DNA from: Arthrobacter sp. MYb213
GTDB lineage: Bacteria > Actinomycetota > Actinomycetes > Actinomycetales > Micrococcaceae
Direction: 5' to 3'
Assembly (NCBI RefSeq): GCF_002979915.1
Contig: NZ_PCQA01000002.1
Span: 1 to 64,000, forward strand
Length of the DNA stretch: 64,000 bases
How positions within the stretch are numbered: the stretch's first letter is position 1; each line of letters starts with the position of its first letter. Both the position numbers and the translations under genes were made by a program. The notes under the pieces were generated by a model. The model had not been told where the DNA came from. It made no database searches and saw only the letters and a program-made list of their open reading frames with translations. This document shows, piece by piece, positions 27,137 through 34,935 of the stretch.

Positions 27137-27500
27137 TTTTATGCGCGTCAGAAATGTTTTGGTGGTGTCGGATTACTTCGGAAATAACGAAGTTCAAAAA
27201 CTTCTCCGCAAATTCCGGGTCAAGGTGCGCCTCATGGGCTAGCGAACGCAGCCGCTGAATTTGTGCTTTTTCACGGTTTGGGTCGCTTGGCGGCAGATCG
27301 TGGCGAGCTTTCAGTAGCCCCACACGCTGGGTGGCTTTAAAACGTTCGGCAAGCAGATAGACCAGCTGGGCATCAAAATTATCGATGCTCCCGCGGATTG
27401 CATATAACTCGTCGAGGACTGCCTGCTCAACCTCTCCAGGCAGGGAGCTGGCATGCGGGTCGAATTCCTCGCTGGGCACAGTATTGTTCGGCTCGCTCAT
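27129..27500 (-). CDS. Chorismate mutase, AroQ class
   Basis: A 123-residue monofunctional mutase that turns chorismate into prephenate for Phe and Tyr synthesis. The all-helical AroQ pattern is clear: helix 1 with ELYAIRGSIDNFDAQLVYLLAERF (the conserved Arg and Asp), then the K-containing ATQRVGLLKARHDLPPSDPNRE, and helix 3 with FLNFVISEVIRHHQ. No signal peptide, so it is cytosolic, like Rv0948c. TAAACT ends 7 nt before the ATG, suggesting a leaderless mRNA. It overlaps the MetE-like gene by 8 bp. Confidence 0.92.
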   Translation of the reverse strand: MSEPNNTVPSEEFDPHASSLPGEVEQAVLDELYAIRGSIDNFDAQLVYLLAERFKATQRVGLLKARHDLPPSDPNREKAQIQRLRSLAHEAHLDPEFAEKFLNFVISEVIRHHQNISDAHKND

Positions 27501-27507
27501 GGTCTTT

Positions 27508-27513
27508 AGTTTA
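27508..27513 (-). promoter_or_regulatory. Leaderless -10 box for the chorismate mutase gene
   Basis: TAAACT on the minus strand is placed 7 nt before the ATG at 27500. A GGAGGT lies upstream of it, where it could not serve as an SD for this start. Confidence 0.45.
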
Positions 27514-27548
27514 CGTGTTCACCTCCTATATTTCCCATTAAGTGACGA

Positions 27549-27580
27549 TGCCCCGACAACCAAGATCGGTTGTCGGGGCA
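27549..27580. terminator. Hairpin terminator after the peptide ABC operon
   Basis: A perfect 13-bp stem (27549-27561 and 27568-27580) with a 6-nt loop lies 17 bp past the stop of the ABC ATPase gene. On the minus strand it is not followed by a U tract, so it may act as a stem-only terminator or mRNA 3' stabiliser. Confidence 0.65.
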
Positions 27581-27596
27581 AAAACGTTAACTACGC

Positions 27597-29282
27597 CTAA
27601 GCGCGGTTCAGTTCTTCAATCAGCTTGCGTCGCTCGGCCTGTTCGCGGGGGTCCGGAACCGGCAGGGAAGCGATCAAACGCTGGGTATAGTCGTTCTGCG
27701 GATTCGAGAGAACTTGCGAGCCAAGACCCTCCTCGATCAATGAACCGCGGTATAGCACGCCCACCCACGAGGCCAGCATGTCAACGACTGCTAGGTCGTG
27801 GGATACGAACAAGGCTGCGAAGCCAAGCTCGGTTTGAAGCTCACGGAACAAATCCAAAACCTTCGCCTGTACCGAAACGTCCAACGCACTGGTTGGTTCA
27901 TCAGCGATCAACAATTTTGGTTCAAGTGCCAAGGCACGCCCCAAAGATGCACGTTGACGCTGCCCGCCGGAAAGCTCATGCGGATAACGGTCTGCATAAG
28001 CACCTGGCAATTGAACCGCTTCTAAGAGCGAAGCAACTTTTGCCCGAGTCTGTGATGGATTCAGATCTCGGTGCACGTTCAGCGGTTCGGCCACGCATTC
28101 ACCCACGGTCAGATGCGGGTTAAAGCTTGCCGCCGGATCTTGGAACACAAACCCAATCTGCTTACGCAGTGGTTTGAAGCTTCGTTCTTTGTACTGCGCC
28201 ATTTCATAGCCCAACACATTAAGTGAGCCATCGGTGATCTTGTTCAGACCCGCGATACTGCGACCAATGGTCGTCTTACCGGAACCTGACTCACCGACCA
28301 GTCCATAGACTTCACCGGCATGAATTTTTAGATCCACTCCGTTGACCGCGGTAAAACCTGGGGCACCCATGCGCCCTGGGAAGTGCACGCGTAAGCCCTT
28401 GGATTCGACCAGTACCTCAGCCTGAGAATGTGGTCGTTCGTTCAAACCTTCGGAGGCAGAATTGCGTCCCAGGTGCGGGACTGCCGCAAGCAATGACTTA
28501 GTGTAGTCATCTTGCGGGTTTTCGAAGAGCTCAACCGCTGGCGCTTGCTCCACGACCTGCCCGTGGTTCATCACGATGACCCGATCGGCAATATCGGCAA
28601 CCACACCCATATTGTGCGTAATGATCACGATTGCCGTACCCAACTCGTCCCGAAGGTTGCGTAGTAAGGCCAAGATTTCTGCCTGTACCGTGACATCCAA
28701 CGCGGTGGTCGGTTCGTCGGCAACAATCAGAGCTGGTTTCAGTGCCAGCGCCGAAGCGATAACCACACGCTGTTTCTGTCCGCCGGAGAACTGGTGCGGA
28801 TAGTAATCCACCCGTTGTTCGGGATCCGGAATACCGACCTGGCGCATTGCCTCGATGGCGCGTGCTTTGGCTTCCTTCTTCGACACCTTGGTGTGCGCGC
28901 GGATACCTTCCATAATCTGCCAGCCCACGGTGTACACCGGGTTCAGTGCTGTGGAGGGCTCCTGGAAAATCATCGACACATCGCGGCCTCGCGCTGCGCG
29001 CAAGGCTGAGCCACTAAGAGTGAGCATATTTTTGCCCTTGAGGTACACCGCTCCATGCGAAGCACCATTCTCGGCCAAAATACCTAGCGCAGTGCGCGCG
29101 GTCACCGATTTACCGGATCCGGATTCGCCAACGATGGCCAGGATCTCCCCCGGTTTGACGCTTAGATCAACACCGCGAACCGCCGGGACTGCCCCGGCAT
29201 CGGTGACAAAGTCGATGTTCAAGTCTTCAATGCGCAACACATCATCGTTGCTTTGCGGATCTGTATTCAGTTTCTTGTTCAC
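27597..29282 (-). CDS. Dipeptide/oligopeptide ABC transporter, fused DppD-DppF ATPase
   Basis: A 561-residue protein containing two complete ABC ATPases in one chain, replacing the separate DppD and DppF subunits. Domain 1 (about 15-265) has Walker A GESGSGKS, signature FSGGQKQR and Walker B LIVADEP; domain 2 (about 290-555) has GESGSGKT, LSGGQRQR and LLIADEP. The second repeat carries the short C-terminal region typical of peptide-type transporters. It is the last gene of the operon and overlaps the upstream permease by 4 bp. Substrate cannot be read from the ATPase. Confidence 0.95.
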   Translation of the reverse strand: MNKKLNTDPQSNDDVLRIEDLNIDFVTDAGAVPAVRGVDLSVKPGEILAIVGESGSGKSVTARTALGILAENGASHGAVYLKGKNMLTLSGSALRAARGRDVSMIFQEPSTALNPVYTVGWQIMEGIRAHTKVSKKEAKARAIEAMRQVGIPDPEQRVDYYPHQFSGGQKQRVVIASALALKPALIVADEPTTALDVTVQAEILALLRNLRDELGTAIVIITHNMGVVADIADRVIVMNHGQVVEQAPAVELFENPQDDYTKSLLAAVPHLGRNSASEGLNERPHSQAEVLVESKGLRVHFPGRMGAPGFTAVNGVDLKIHAGEVYGLVGESGSGKTTIGRSIAGLNKITDGSLNVLGYEMAQYKERSFKPLRKQIGFVFQDPAASFNPHLTVGECVAEPLNVHRDLNPSQTRAKVASLLEAVQLPGAYADRYPHELSGGQRQRASLGRALALEPKLLIADEPTSALDVSVQAKVLDLFRELQTELGFAALFVSHDLAVVDMLASWVGVLYRGSLIEEGLGSQVLSNPQNDYTQRLIASLPVPDPREQAERRKLIEELNRA

Positions 29283-30256
29283 CGGGTGACTCCTGCCTGC
29301 GTGATGCGCTGTGCTTTTTTGCGGCTAAAACGGCGCAACCGTGGATCGTTCAAATCATTCATTGATTCGCCCACCAGGGTCAGGCCCATCACCGTTAATA
29401 CGATGGCAAGGCCAGGGAACAATCCGGTCCACCAGATGCCACTGGTGGCGTCAGACATCGCGCGGTTGAGGTCGAAGCCCCATTCTGAGGCAGCAGTCGG
29501 TTCGATGCCGAACCCCAAGAAGCCCAACCCTGCCAAGGTGAGCAGCGCTTCGGTCGCGTTCAAGGTGAAGATCAATGGCAGTGTGCGGGTGGCGTTACGC
29601 AATAGGTGCGTGAACATCACTCGCCACGGGCTTGAACCAATAACCTGTGCCGACTCCACGAATGGCTCTGCCTTCAGTCGCATGACTTCGGCGCGAACCA
29701 CGCGGAAATACTGCGGGATGAAGACCACGGTGATGGAAATCGCCGCTGCCATGATGCCGCCCCACAGGCTTGATTGCCCCTGAGAGATCACAATCGACAT
29801 AACGATGGCAAGGAGCAAGGAAGGGAAAGCGTAGATCGCGTCAGCCAGGACCACCATGATGCGGTCAAACCAGCCACCGAGGTAACCGGAAATCAGGCCC
29901 AGCAGGACACCGATAAATAAGGACATCAGCACGGCGGCGATGATGACCCAGATCGCGGTACGGGCACCAAACATGGTGCGTGAAAATACGTCGTAGCCGG
30001 TGACGGTGGTGCCCCAAATAAATTTGTCATCGGGTGCCGATTGACGCGGGAAGTCACCTGACATATCGGAGGATTGCGCAAAGTCGAACGGGGCAATCAA
30101 TGGAGCAAAAAGCGCCGAGACAATGAACAACACCGAAAGCACGAGGCCGGCTATGAGCATTCCGCGTTGCAGTCCAGAGGACATGCGCAAATGCGAAACT
30201 ACCGGGAGCCTAGCGAACCAGGGCTTACGGGCTGAAGCTAGCGAAGGGATACTCAT
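29279..30256 (-). CDS. Peptide ABC transporter permease (DppC type)
   Basis: A 325-residue inner-membrane permease with six predicted transmembrane segments, beginning with an N-terminal cytoplasmic stretch and the OppC-like LFAPLIAPFD. The BPD_transp_1 domain spans about 110-310 and contains the coupling-helix motif EVMRLKAEPFVESAQVIGSS (EAA loop) that contacts the ATPase. It overlaps the fused ATPase gene by 4 bp and starts 2 bp after the DppB-type permease. Confidence 0.94.
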   Translation of the reverse strand: MSIPSLASARKPWFARLPVVSHLRMSSGLQRGMLIAGLVLSVLFIVSALFAPLIAPFDFAQSSDMSGDFPRQSAPDDKFIWGTTVTGYDVFSRTMFGARTAIWVIIAAVLMSLFIGVLLGLISGYLGGWFDRIMVVLADAIYAFPSLLLAIVMSIVISQGQSSLWGGIMAAAISITVVFIPQYFRVVRAEVMRLKAEPFVESAQVIGSSPWRVMFTHLLRNATRTLPLIFTLNATEALLTLAGLGFLGFGIEPTAASEWGFDLNRAMSDATSGIWWTGLFPGLAIVLTVMGLTLVGESMNDLNDPRLRRFSRKKAQRITQAGVTR

Positions 30257-30258
30257 GG

Positions 30259-31350
30259 TTAGTACCTGACTCTCGGGTCGATCAGGGCCGCAAGGATGTC
30301 AACAATAAAGTTGGTGACAGCCACGATAATTGCTAGCACCACCACGATGCCCTGCACTGCGACAAAGTCACGGGCGGTGAGATACTCAGCCAGTTTAAAA
30401 CCGAGTCCGGCCCATTCGAAGGTGGTCTCGGTCAGCACCGCACCACCGAGCAACATGGCGATTTGCAGACCCATCACGGTGATGATCGGGATCAACGCCG
30501 GGCGGTAAGCGTGCTTGGTCACCAAGCGGAATTCACTGACACCACGGGAGCGTCCGGCTTCCACATATTCGCGGCCCAGCGTTCCGATCGCATTGGTGCG
30601 CACTAGGCGCAAGAACACGCCACCGGTGAGCAGGCCCAAGGCCAAAGCAGGAAGTAGCGCGTGGGCAGTGACATCGCCTAGGGCGGCCATATTGCCGCTG
30701 CGTAAGGCATCCAACCAGTAAATTCCGGAAGGGTTCTGCAGTCCAGTCAACGCTAATTCGGTCTGCCAATCGGCGCGACCACTAATTGGCAGCCAACCGA
30801 GCCAGACCCCAAAAATTAGCTTCAGCAACAACCCGGCAAAGAACACCGGGGTGGCGTAGGAAAGAATTGCCAAGATGCGCAATACTGCATCGGGGTAGCG
30901 ATCACGGAATTTTGCGGCCACGAGGCCCAAGGGAATACCCACTGCGAGAGCGACGATGACCGCGTTAATAGCCAGTTCTAAGGTGGCCGCGCCGTAGGTG
31001 ACCAGTACTTCGGTCACTGCACGGTTATCGCTCATCGTTCGTCCGAGGTTTCCGGAGAATACTTGACCTAGATATTCAATGTATTGAATAAAGACTGGAC
31101 GGTCGTAGCCAGCCTCATGGATTCTTATAGCTAGTTGGTCAGGGGTTAGGCGTCCACCCATGGCCGCGGTAATTGGATCACCAGTGACGCGCATGAGGAA
31201 GAAGACCACCGTGATGAGGATAAAAACGGTGGGAATGATCAGCAGAAAGCGGGTAATCAGATAGCGGAGGAAACCTCCGCCTTTCTGCTTCGCTGGTTTG
31301 CGCGCAGGTGTCGGGCTAGGTGTTGTGCCCGTTTGCGACGTGATTGTCAT
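30259..31350 (-). CDS. Peptide ABC transporter permease (DppB type)
   Basis: A 363-residue permease. After a polar 28-residue N-terminus come the conserved DppB opening (YLITRFLLIIPTVFILI) and ITVVFFLMRVTGDP, then six transmembrane segments in total. The EAA loop reads REYVEAGRSRGVSEFRLV near residues 258-275. It pairs with the DppC-type permease downstream. A stem-loop lies between it and the binding-protein gene, probably lowering its expression relative to the binding protein. Confidence 0.94.
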   Translation of the reverse strand: MTITSQTGTTPSPTPARKPAKQKGGGFLRYLITRFLLIIPTVFILITVVFFLMRVTGDPITAAMGGRLTPDQLAIRIHEAGYDRPVFIQYIEYLGQVFSGNLGRTMSDNRAVTEVLVTYGAATLELAINAVIVALAVGIPLGLVAAKFRDRYPDAVLRILAILSYATPVFFAGLLLKLIFGVWLGWLPISGRADWQTELALTGLQNPSGIYWLDALRSGNMAALGDVTAHALLPALALGLLTGGVFLRLVRTNAIGTLGREYVEAGRSRGVSEFRLVTKHAYRPALIPIITVMGLQIAMLLGGAVLTETTFEWAGLGFKLAEYLTARDFVAVQGIVVVLAIIVAVTNFIVDILAALIDPRVRY

Positions 31351-31409
31351 CTTTTGTCCTTAGTATCAGGATCAGAATTTTGGTGCTTGGTCCAAAGTGG
31401 ACATGCCAA

Positions 31410-31456
31410 GGGGATCTACCTGTGGAGCAGAAACTTCTGCACTTGGGTAGATCCCC
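31410..31456 (-). terminator. Intra-operon attenuator hairpin
   Basis: An outer stem (GGGGATCTACC at 31410-31420 with its complement at 31446-31456) surrounds an inner GCAGAA/TTCTGC stem. It sits between the binding-protein stop and the first permease start, with no U tract. Partial termination or 3'-end protection here would yield more binding protein than permease, as is common in ABC operons. Confidence 0.6.
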
Positions 31457-31488
31457 TGGTCTTAGGTGTTCTTATGGCGAGGCAGAGA

Positions 31489-33123
31489 CTACTTGCTCAG
31501 CACGCCAAGGCGGAACTTGAAGGATGCGTCCAAGGTCTTTTCAACACCCTGAACATCCTTGCCCGCTACTGCTACCTGCGAGCCCTGCAACAATGGCAAG
31601 GTCGATAGATCTTCGGCGACCATGGTCTGTAGCTTCTCGATCGATGCGGTACGTTCTGCAACGTCGGACTGACCGCGCTGCTCGGAAATCAACGAGTCGA
31701 CTTCCTTATTGTCGTAGCCATTGGACAGGAAGTTGTCGGTGGCGAAGAACGGCGACAGGTAGTTGTCAGCATCCGAGTAGTCAGGGAACCAACCCAGCTG
31801 GTAGGCCGGGTAGTCGGTGACACGCTGCTTCTGGTAGGTAACCCACTCGGTCGACTTCAGGTCAACATCGAAGAGTCCATCTGCTTCAAGCTGCTTTTCA
31901 ACCAGTGCGTACTCGTCACCGGAGTTCGGTCCGTAGTGGTCCGGGTTGTACTGCAACGCTAGCTTGACCGGAGTCTTTACTCCTGCGTCTTCTAGAGCCT
32001 TCTTGGCCTTGGCAGCATCTGGCTTTCCATCGGTACCGTACATGTCCTTCAACGGCTCAATTGCACCGGTGAAGCCCTGTGGAACGTAGGAGTAGGCCGG
32101 AGTGTAAGTGTCCTTGTAGACATTCGTGGCGATTGACTGACGGTCCACTAGGTGTGCAGCAGCCTGGCGCACTGCCAAGGACTTAGCCGGATCAGCATCG
32201 GCGGTCTTAGCGCCAAACGGCATGGAGTCGAAGTTGAAAACAATGTAGCGAAGCTCGCCACCGGGGCCCTTGTGGACCGCCAGGTTTTCTTCCTTGCCTA
32301 GGTCTTCAATGTCGGTTGGTGTCAGTGAACGCCAAGCTACGTCGATCTTGCCCTCTTGAACCTCGAGCTTGAGGTTATTGGCATCGGCGTAGTACTTGAT
32401 TGCCGCTTTGGAGTTTGCCGGAGCACCCAGCACGCCTTGGTATGCATCATTGGCAGCGAAGGAGATCAAGTTGTTCTTGTTGTAAGAATCGATGATGTAC
32501 TGGCCACCGAAGGCCTTAGCGTCAACGATTTCTTTGTCATCCAGCACCTTGTCGGCTGGGAAAACCTCATCATCAACGATGGGTCCAACCGGCGAAGTGA
32601 GCACCTGTGGGAAGGTCTGGTCTTCGGCTACCTTGAGCTTGAAGACCACGGTGGTGGCATCCGGAGCTTCAACCGATTCCATGTTACCCAACAGCGAGGA
32701 AGGACCGTTCGGGTCAGCAATCTTTAACTGGCGGTCGAAGGAAAACTTCACGTCCTTGGAGTCCAAGTCGTGGCCGTTAGCCCACTTGAGTCCCGACTTC
32801 AGCTTCACCGTGAATTCGGTGGGGCTGGTGTACTCGGCCGATTCGGCCATGTCGTTGGAAGGATCAGGAGAGCCTGGCTCCGAGTTCAGTACAAATGGGT
32901 AGATCTGGTTCATGACCATGAACGAACCGTTGTCGTAGGAAGCCGCTGGGTCAAGCGACGTTACCTTGTCAGTGGTACCCAGGGTGATAGGGGCACTGCT
33001 GGCTTCATCGGATCCGCCGTTGCCCGCGTCATTCGACGATGGACCGGTACAACCGGTCAGGGCGAGGGCGGAAATGCCGATAACGGCAGCTGCGAGTCGC
33101 ATACCGTTCTTTTTGCTGGCCAT
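31489..33123 (-). CDS. Peptide ABC transporter substrate-binding lipoprotein (SBP_bac_5)
   Basis: A 544-residue family 5 extracellular binding protein. The signal peptide ends in the lipobox LTGC. A Gly/Ser/Asn-rich linker follows, then the two-lobed domain starting at ITLGTTDKVTSLDPAASYDNG, a typical DppA/OppA opening. I start at ATG 33123, which has GAAGGA 7 nt upstream, rather than the codon two residues earlier. It is the first gene of the importer operon, and the hairpin downstream suggests it is made in excess. Ligand is unknown; peptides are likely but nickel or other solutes cannot be excluded. Two inverted repeats upstream may be operators. Confidence 0.94.
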   Translation of the reverse strand: MASKKNGMRLAAAVIGISALALTGCTGPSSNDAGNGGSDEASSAPITLGTTDKVTSLDPAASYDNGSFMVMNQIYPFVLNSEPGSPDPSNDMAESAEYTSPTEFTVKLKSGLKWANGHDLDSKDVKFSFDRQLKIADPNGPSSLLGNMESVEAPDATTVVFKLKVAEDQTFPQVLTSPVGPIVDDEVFPADKVLDDKEIVDAKAFGGQYIIDSYNKNNLISFAANDAYQGVLGAPANSKAAIKYYADANNLKLEVQEGKIDVAWRSLTPTDIEDLGKEENLAVHKGPGGELRYIVFNFDSMPFGAKTADADPAKSLAVRQAAAHLVDRQSIATNVYKDTYTPAYSYVPQGFTGAIEPLKDMYGTDGKPDAAKAKKALEDAGVKTPVKLALQYNPDHYGPNSGDEYALVEKQLEADGLFDVDLKSTEWVTYQKQRVTDYPAYQLGWFPDYSDADNYLSPFFATDNFLSNGYDNKEVDSLISEQRGQSDVAERTASIEKLQTMVAEDLSTLPLLQGSQVAVAGKDVQGVEKTLDASFKFRLGVLSK

Positions 33124-33148
33124 GAGCAATCCTTCTCTTGTTGTAGAA

Positions 33149-33175
33149 CATGTGCGGAGTGATAGTTAGCACATG
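33149..33175. promoter_or_regulatory. Inverted repeat in the leader of the peptide-importer operon
   Basis: CATGTGC (33149-33155) and GCACATG (33169-33175) form a perfect 7-bp inverted repeat with a 13-nt spacer, 26 bp upstream of the binding-protein start codon. Its half-site spacing suits a dimeric repressor. No cognate regulator gene lies next to it. Confidence 0.4.
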
Positions 33176-33188
33176 CTTCATACAGCCT

Positions 33189-33206
33189 AGGTGATTGAGG
33201 TCACCA
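33189..33206. promoter_or_regulatory. Second inverted repeat upstream of the importer operon
   Basis: AGGTGA (33189-33194) and TCACCA (33201-33206) form an inverted repeat with a 6-nt centre (five central-side pairs perfect). On the minus strand it would overlap a -35 region (TTGGTG) with TATGAA about 19 nt downstream, so binding here would block transcription. Prediction only. Confidence 0.35.
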
Positions 33207-33355
33207 AAGGCGAATGAATAACCCGATTTTCGCACATAAATTGAGATCTGGCTCGCACCATCAGGTGACCCGCGCCTCGCTTTGACTTGTATGTAGCGCA
33301 GCCGAGAGCAAAGACATATACCGAACAAAGTCCCCGTACTCTAGGCTTGGACACG

Positions 33356-33724
33356 ATGATGACACGTAGAGACGCAGCAATTGCGTTGGATATTCCCATG
33401 GAAATGGCCAAGCGCCATGGCATTGCCCCGCGCATGAGCGAGAAGGAATTTGCCGAGCTCAATGCAAACCCACCGGCCTGGTTAGTGCAGTCTCGGGCGA
33501 ACCGCAAAGCCGGAGCCCGCCCAGTATGGGTCCACCTCACCTGCATCGTCTGCGGGCAGGACGAATACGAACGTCCCAAGAAATGGTGGCCGAACTTCGA
33601 CTTCGTGCACTGCGCCATTCACTCTCCAGCACAACTTCCGGCACTAGACTCTGGGAAAACCCGCGTGGAGTACCAAGACATTTCCGCACGCATGTTTGGC
33701 ATCGTCGACGAAGACGGCAACTAA
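33356..33724 (+). CDS. Small conserved protein with a possible zinc ribbon
   Basis: A 122-residue cytosolic protein. The N-terminal half (RRDAAIALDIPMEMAKRHGI ... MSEKEFAELNANPPAWL) looks like a helical, HTH-like segment of a type seen in small actinobacterial proteins. The C-terminal half has CIVCG and, after a Lys/Trp-rich stretch, a CxxH (CAIH), which could bind one zinc. I do not recognise the family and assign no function. Start could be either of two adjacent ATGs (33356 or 33359). No SD; TAGGCT lies 8 nt upstream. A strong terminator follows. Confidence 0.72.
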   Translation: MMTRRDAAIALDIPMEMAKRHGIAPRMSEKEFAELNANPPAWLVQSRANRKAGARPVWVHLTCIVCGQDEYERPKKWWPNFDFVHCAIHSPAQLPALDSGKTRVEYQDISARMFGIVDEDGN

Positions 33725-33744
33725 GCTTTCGCAGTAGATCAAAA

Positions 33745-33797
33745 GGCTGGGCTCAAGAATCATTTATGGATTCTTGAGCCCAGCCGTTTGTATTTCT
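33745..33797 (+). terminator. Rho-independent terminator
   Basis: A perfect 17-bp stem (33745-33761 and 33769-33785) with a 7-nt loop, followed by GTTTGTATTTCTT. It ends the zinc-ribbon-like gene. Confidence 0.85.
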
Positions 33798-34530
33798 TAG
33801 AAGATTTCTTGGCTCATGCCACACTTCTGCGCTTGCTAAGTTGCACCGATAAAAGCCAGTTCTGCCTGACCACCTGCATATCCCATAACCCGGGCATTAG
33901 GCAGTGAAACCCGAATATTATTCGGGAACAGCAATTCCTACTTGCTTCATTTCTGGACGAGGCCCTTCTGCGCAGGATTCAACGGCTATCCCCTGCGCCG
34001 GCGCTTCGCGTGGTGTCATGATCGCAAAGTCAAAAGGTTCTTCATCAGGAACCCGCAGCTCTGAACCAGCAAACTAGCTGATGGCTCCTACCCTAGGTCA
34101 CTTCCGAAAACTCAATTGCCTGCTGTGGACAACCCATGCGTCAAACGACCTAGACAGCACCGTCCAATCAAAAACGTAACTACCCTGAGGTTCATTGTCT
34201 AAGTAAAGGAAAAGCTGACGTCAATTGCCCCAAAAAAAATCTCACCCTGATCCAGAATGGATCGTTGTATTGAGTTCGGTTCTGAACCATTCGTTCACCC
34301 CACATGCCAGGTATCAGTGATCAAAACTTCGAGCTACTACTACCGTTCCTAGCGTGAAGGAGTGTCGCAGTATCACCTGTTCCTAGGCAGATGCCTCTAG
34401 GGGCAGGTGTGCCCCGTACAGTAGATCCTTCTTGGCTGACTCGCTGACCAGCAAAAGTAGAAAAATTGTCTTTGGCTGTACTGACATTGAATAGTTACTC
34501 AACTTTTCGCATTATTCGTTCCATAAGCAA
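33798..34530. other. Gene-poor segment
   Basis: About 730 bp with no full gene on either strand. It holds a 51-codon open stretch on the minus strand (separate entry), a perfect 7-bp hairpin at 33910-33926, and otherwise no reading frame, tRNA or repeat that I recognise. Confidence 0.6.
33918..34073 (-). pseudogene. Possible gene remnant (C-terminal fragment)
   Basis: A 52-codon open stretch between an upstream in-frame TAG and a TAA. Its translation is protein-like (VPDEEPFDFAIMTPREAP) and has ordinary codon use, unlike the surrounding DNA. The only ATG would give a 35-residue peptide with no SD. It may be the tail of a decayed gene or chance. I do not recognise a family. Confidence 0.25.
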
Positions 34531-34536
34531 TAGAAT
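34531..34536 (+). promoter_or_regulatory. Leaderless -10 box for the DUF3021 gene
   Basis: TAGAAT, a near-consensus -10, ends 6 nt before the ATG at 34543. There is no SD between them, so transcription should begin at the start codon. Confidence 0.55.
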
Positions 34537-34542
34537 CTAGGC

Positions 34543-34935
34543 ATGTCGCCACAACGTCTCGGTCTAATCTTGGCAGGTGTTCCGCTCTTAATCTTGGGAG
34601 CCATCGCAGTGATGCTGGCCGTGCAAGGCGACTCCATTAACGCCCGGAGTACGTTCGCGGTGGGGGTGATAATCGCTGCTACAAGTGGCGCTTCTGTGGT
34701 TTATCAAGTGGACCGCTGGACACTACAAATCCAGTCTTTGATCCATTTTGTAATCATGCTTTGTACAGTCCTACCCGCACTGTATTTGAGCGGATGGTTC
34801 GTTCTTAATGGTCCCTTAGATTACCTGTCGACATTTGGCATATTCTTGATAACCGGAGCTGTACTCTGGACATTTTTTTATCTGATCTTTGGAATCATTC
34901 AACCAAGAATCCAAGCCAAACGCCTTCGCAACTAA
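34543..34935 (+). CDS. DUF3021-like four-helix membrane protein
   Basis: A 130-residue integral membrane protein with four hydrophobic segments (about 7-27, 37-55, 64-86 and 96-118) and a short basic C-terminus. Pattern and length suit DUF3021, whose members often accompany LytTR regulators; no LytTR gene lies here. It is flanked on both sides by gene-poor DNA and has no operon partner. No SD is visible and the -10 sits 6 nt before the ATG. Function unknown. Confidence 0.72.
   Translation: MSPQRLGLILAGVPLLILGAIAVMLAVQGDSINARSTFAVGVIIAATSGASVVYQVDRWTLQIQSLIHFVIMLCTVLPALYLSGWFVLNGPLDYLSTFGIFLITGAVLWTFFYLIFGIIQPRIQAKRLRN

Noticed and set aside
27549-27580. T run before the hairpin, read as a plus-strand promoter or terminator
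   Set aside because: No plus-strand gene ends here; the stem is better explained as the end of the minus-strand ABC operon.
27542-28123. 193-codon open frame on the plus strand
   Set aside because: It lies antisense to the 3' half of the well-supported fused ABC ATPase; Arg/Pro/Ser-rich translation, no family motif and no SD.
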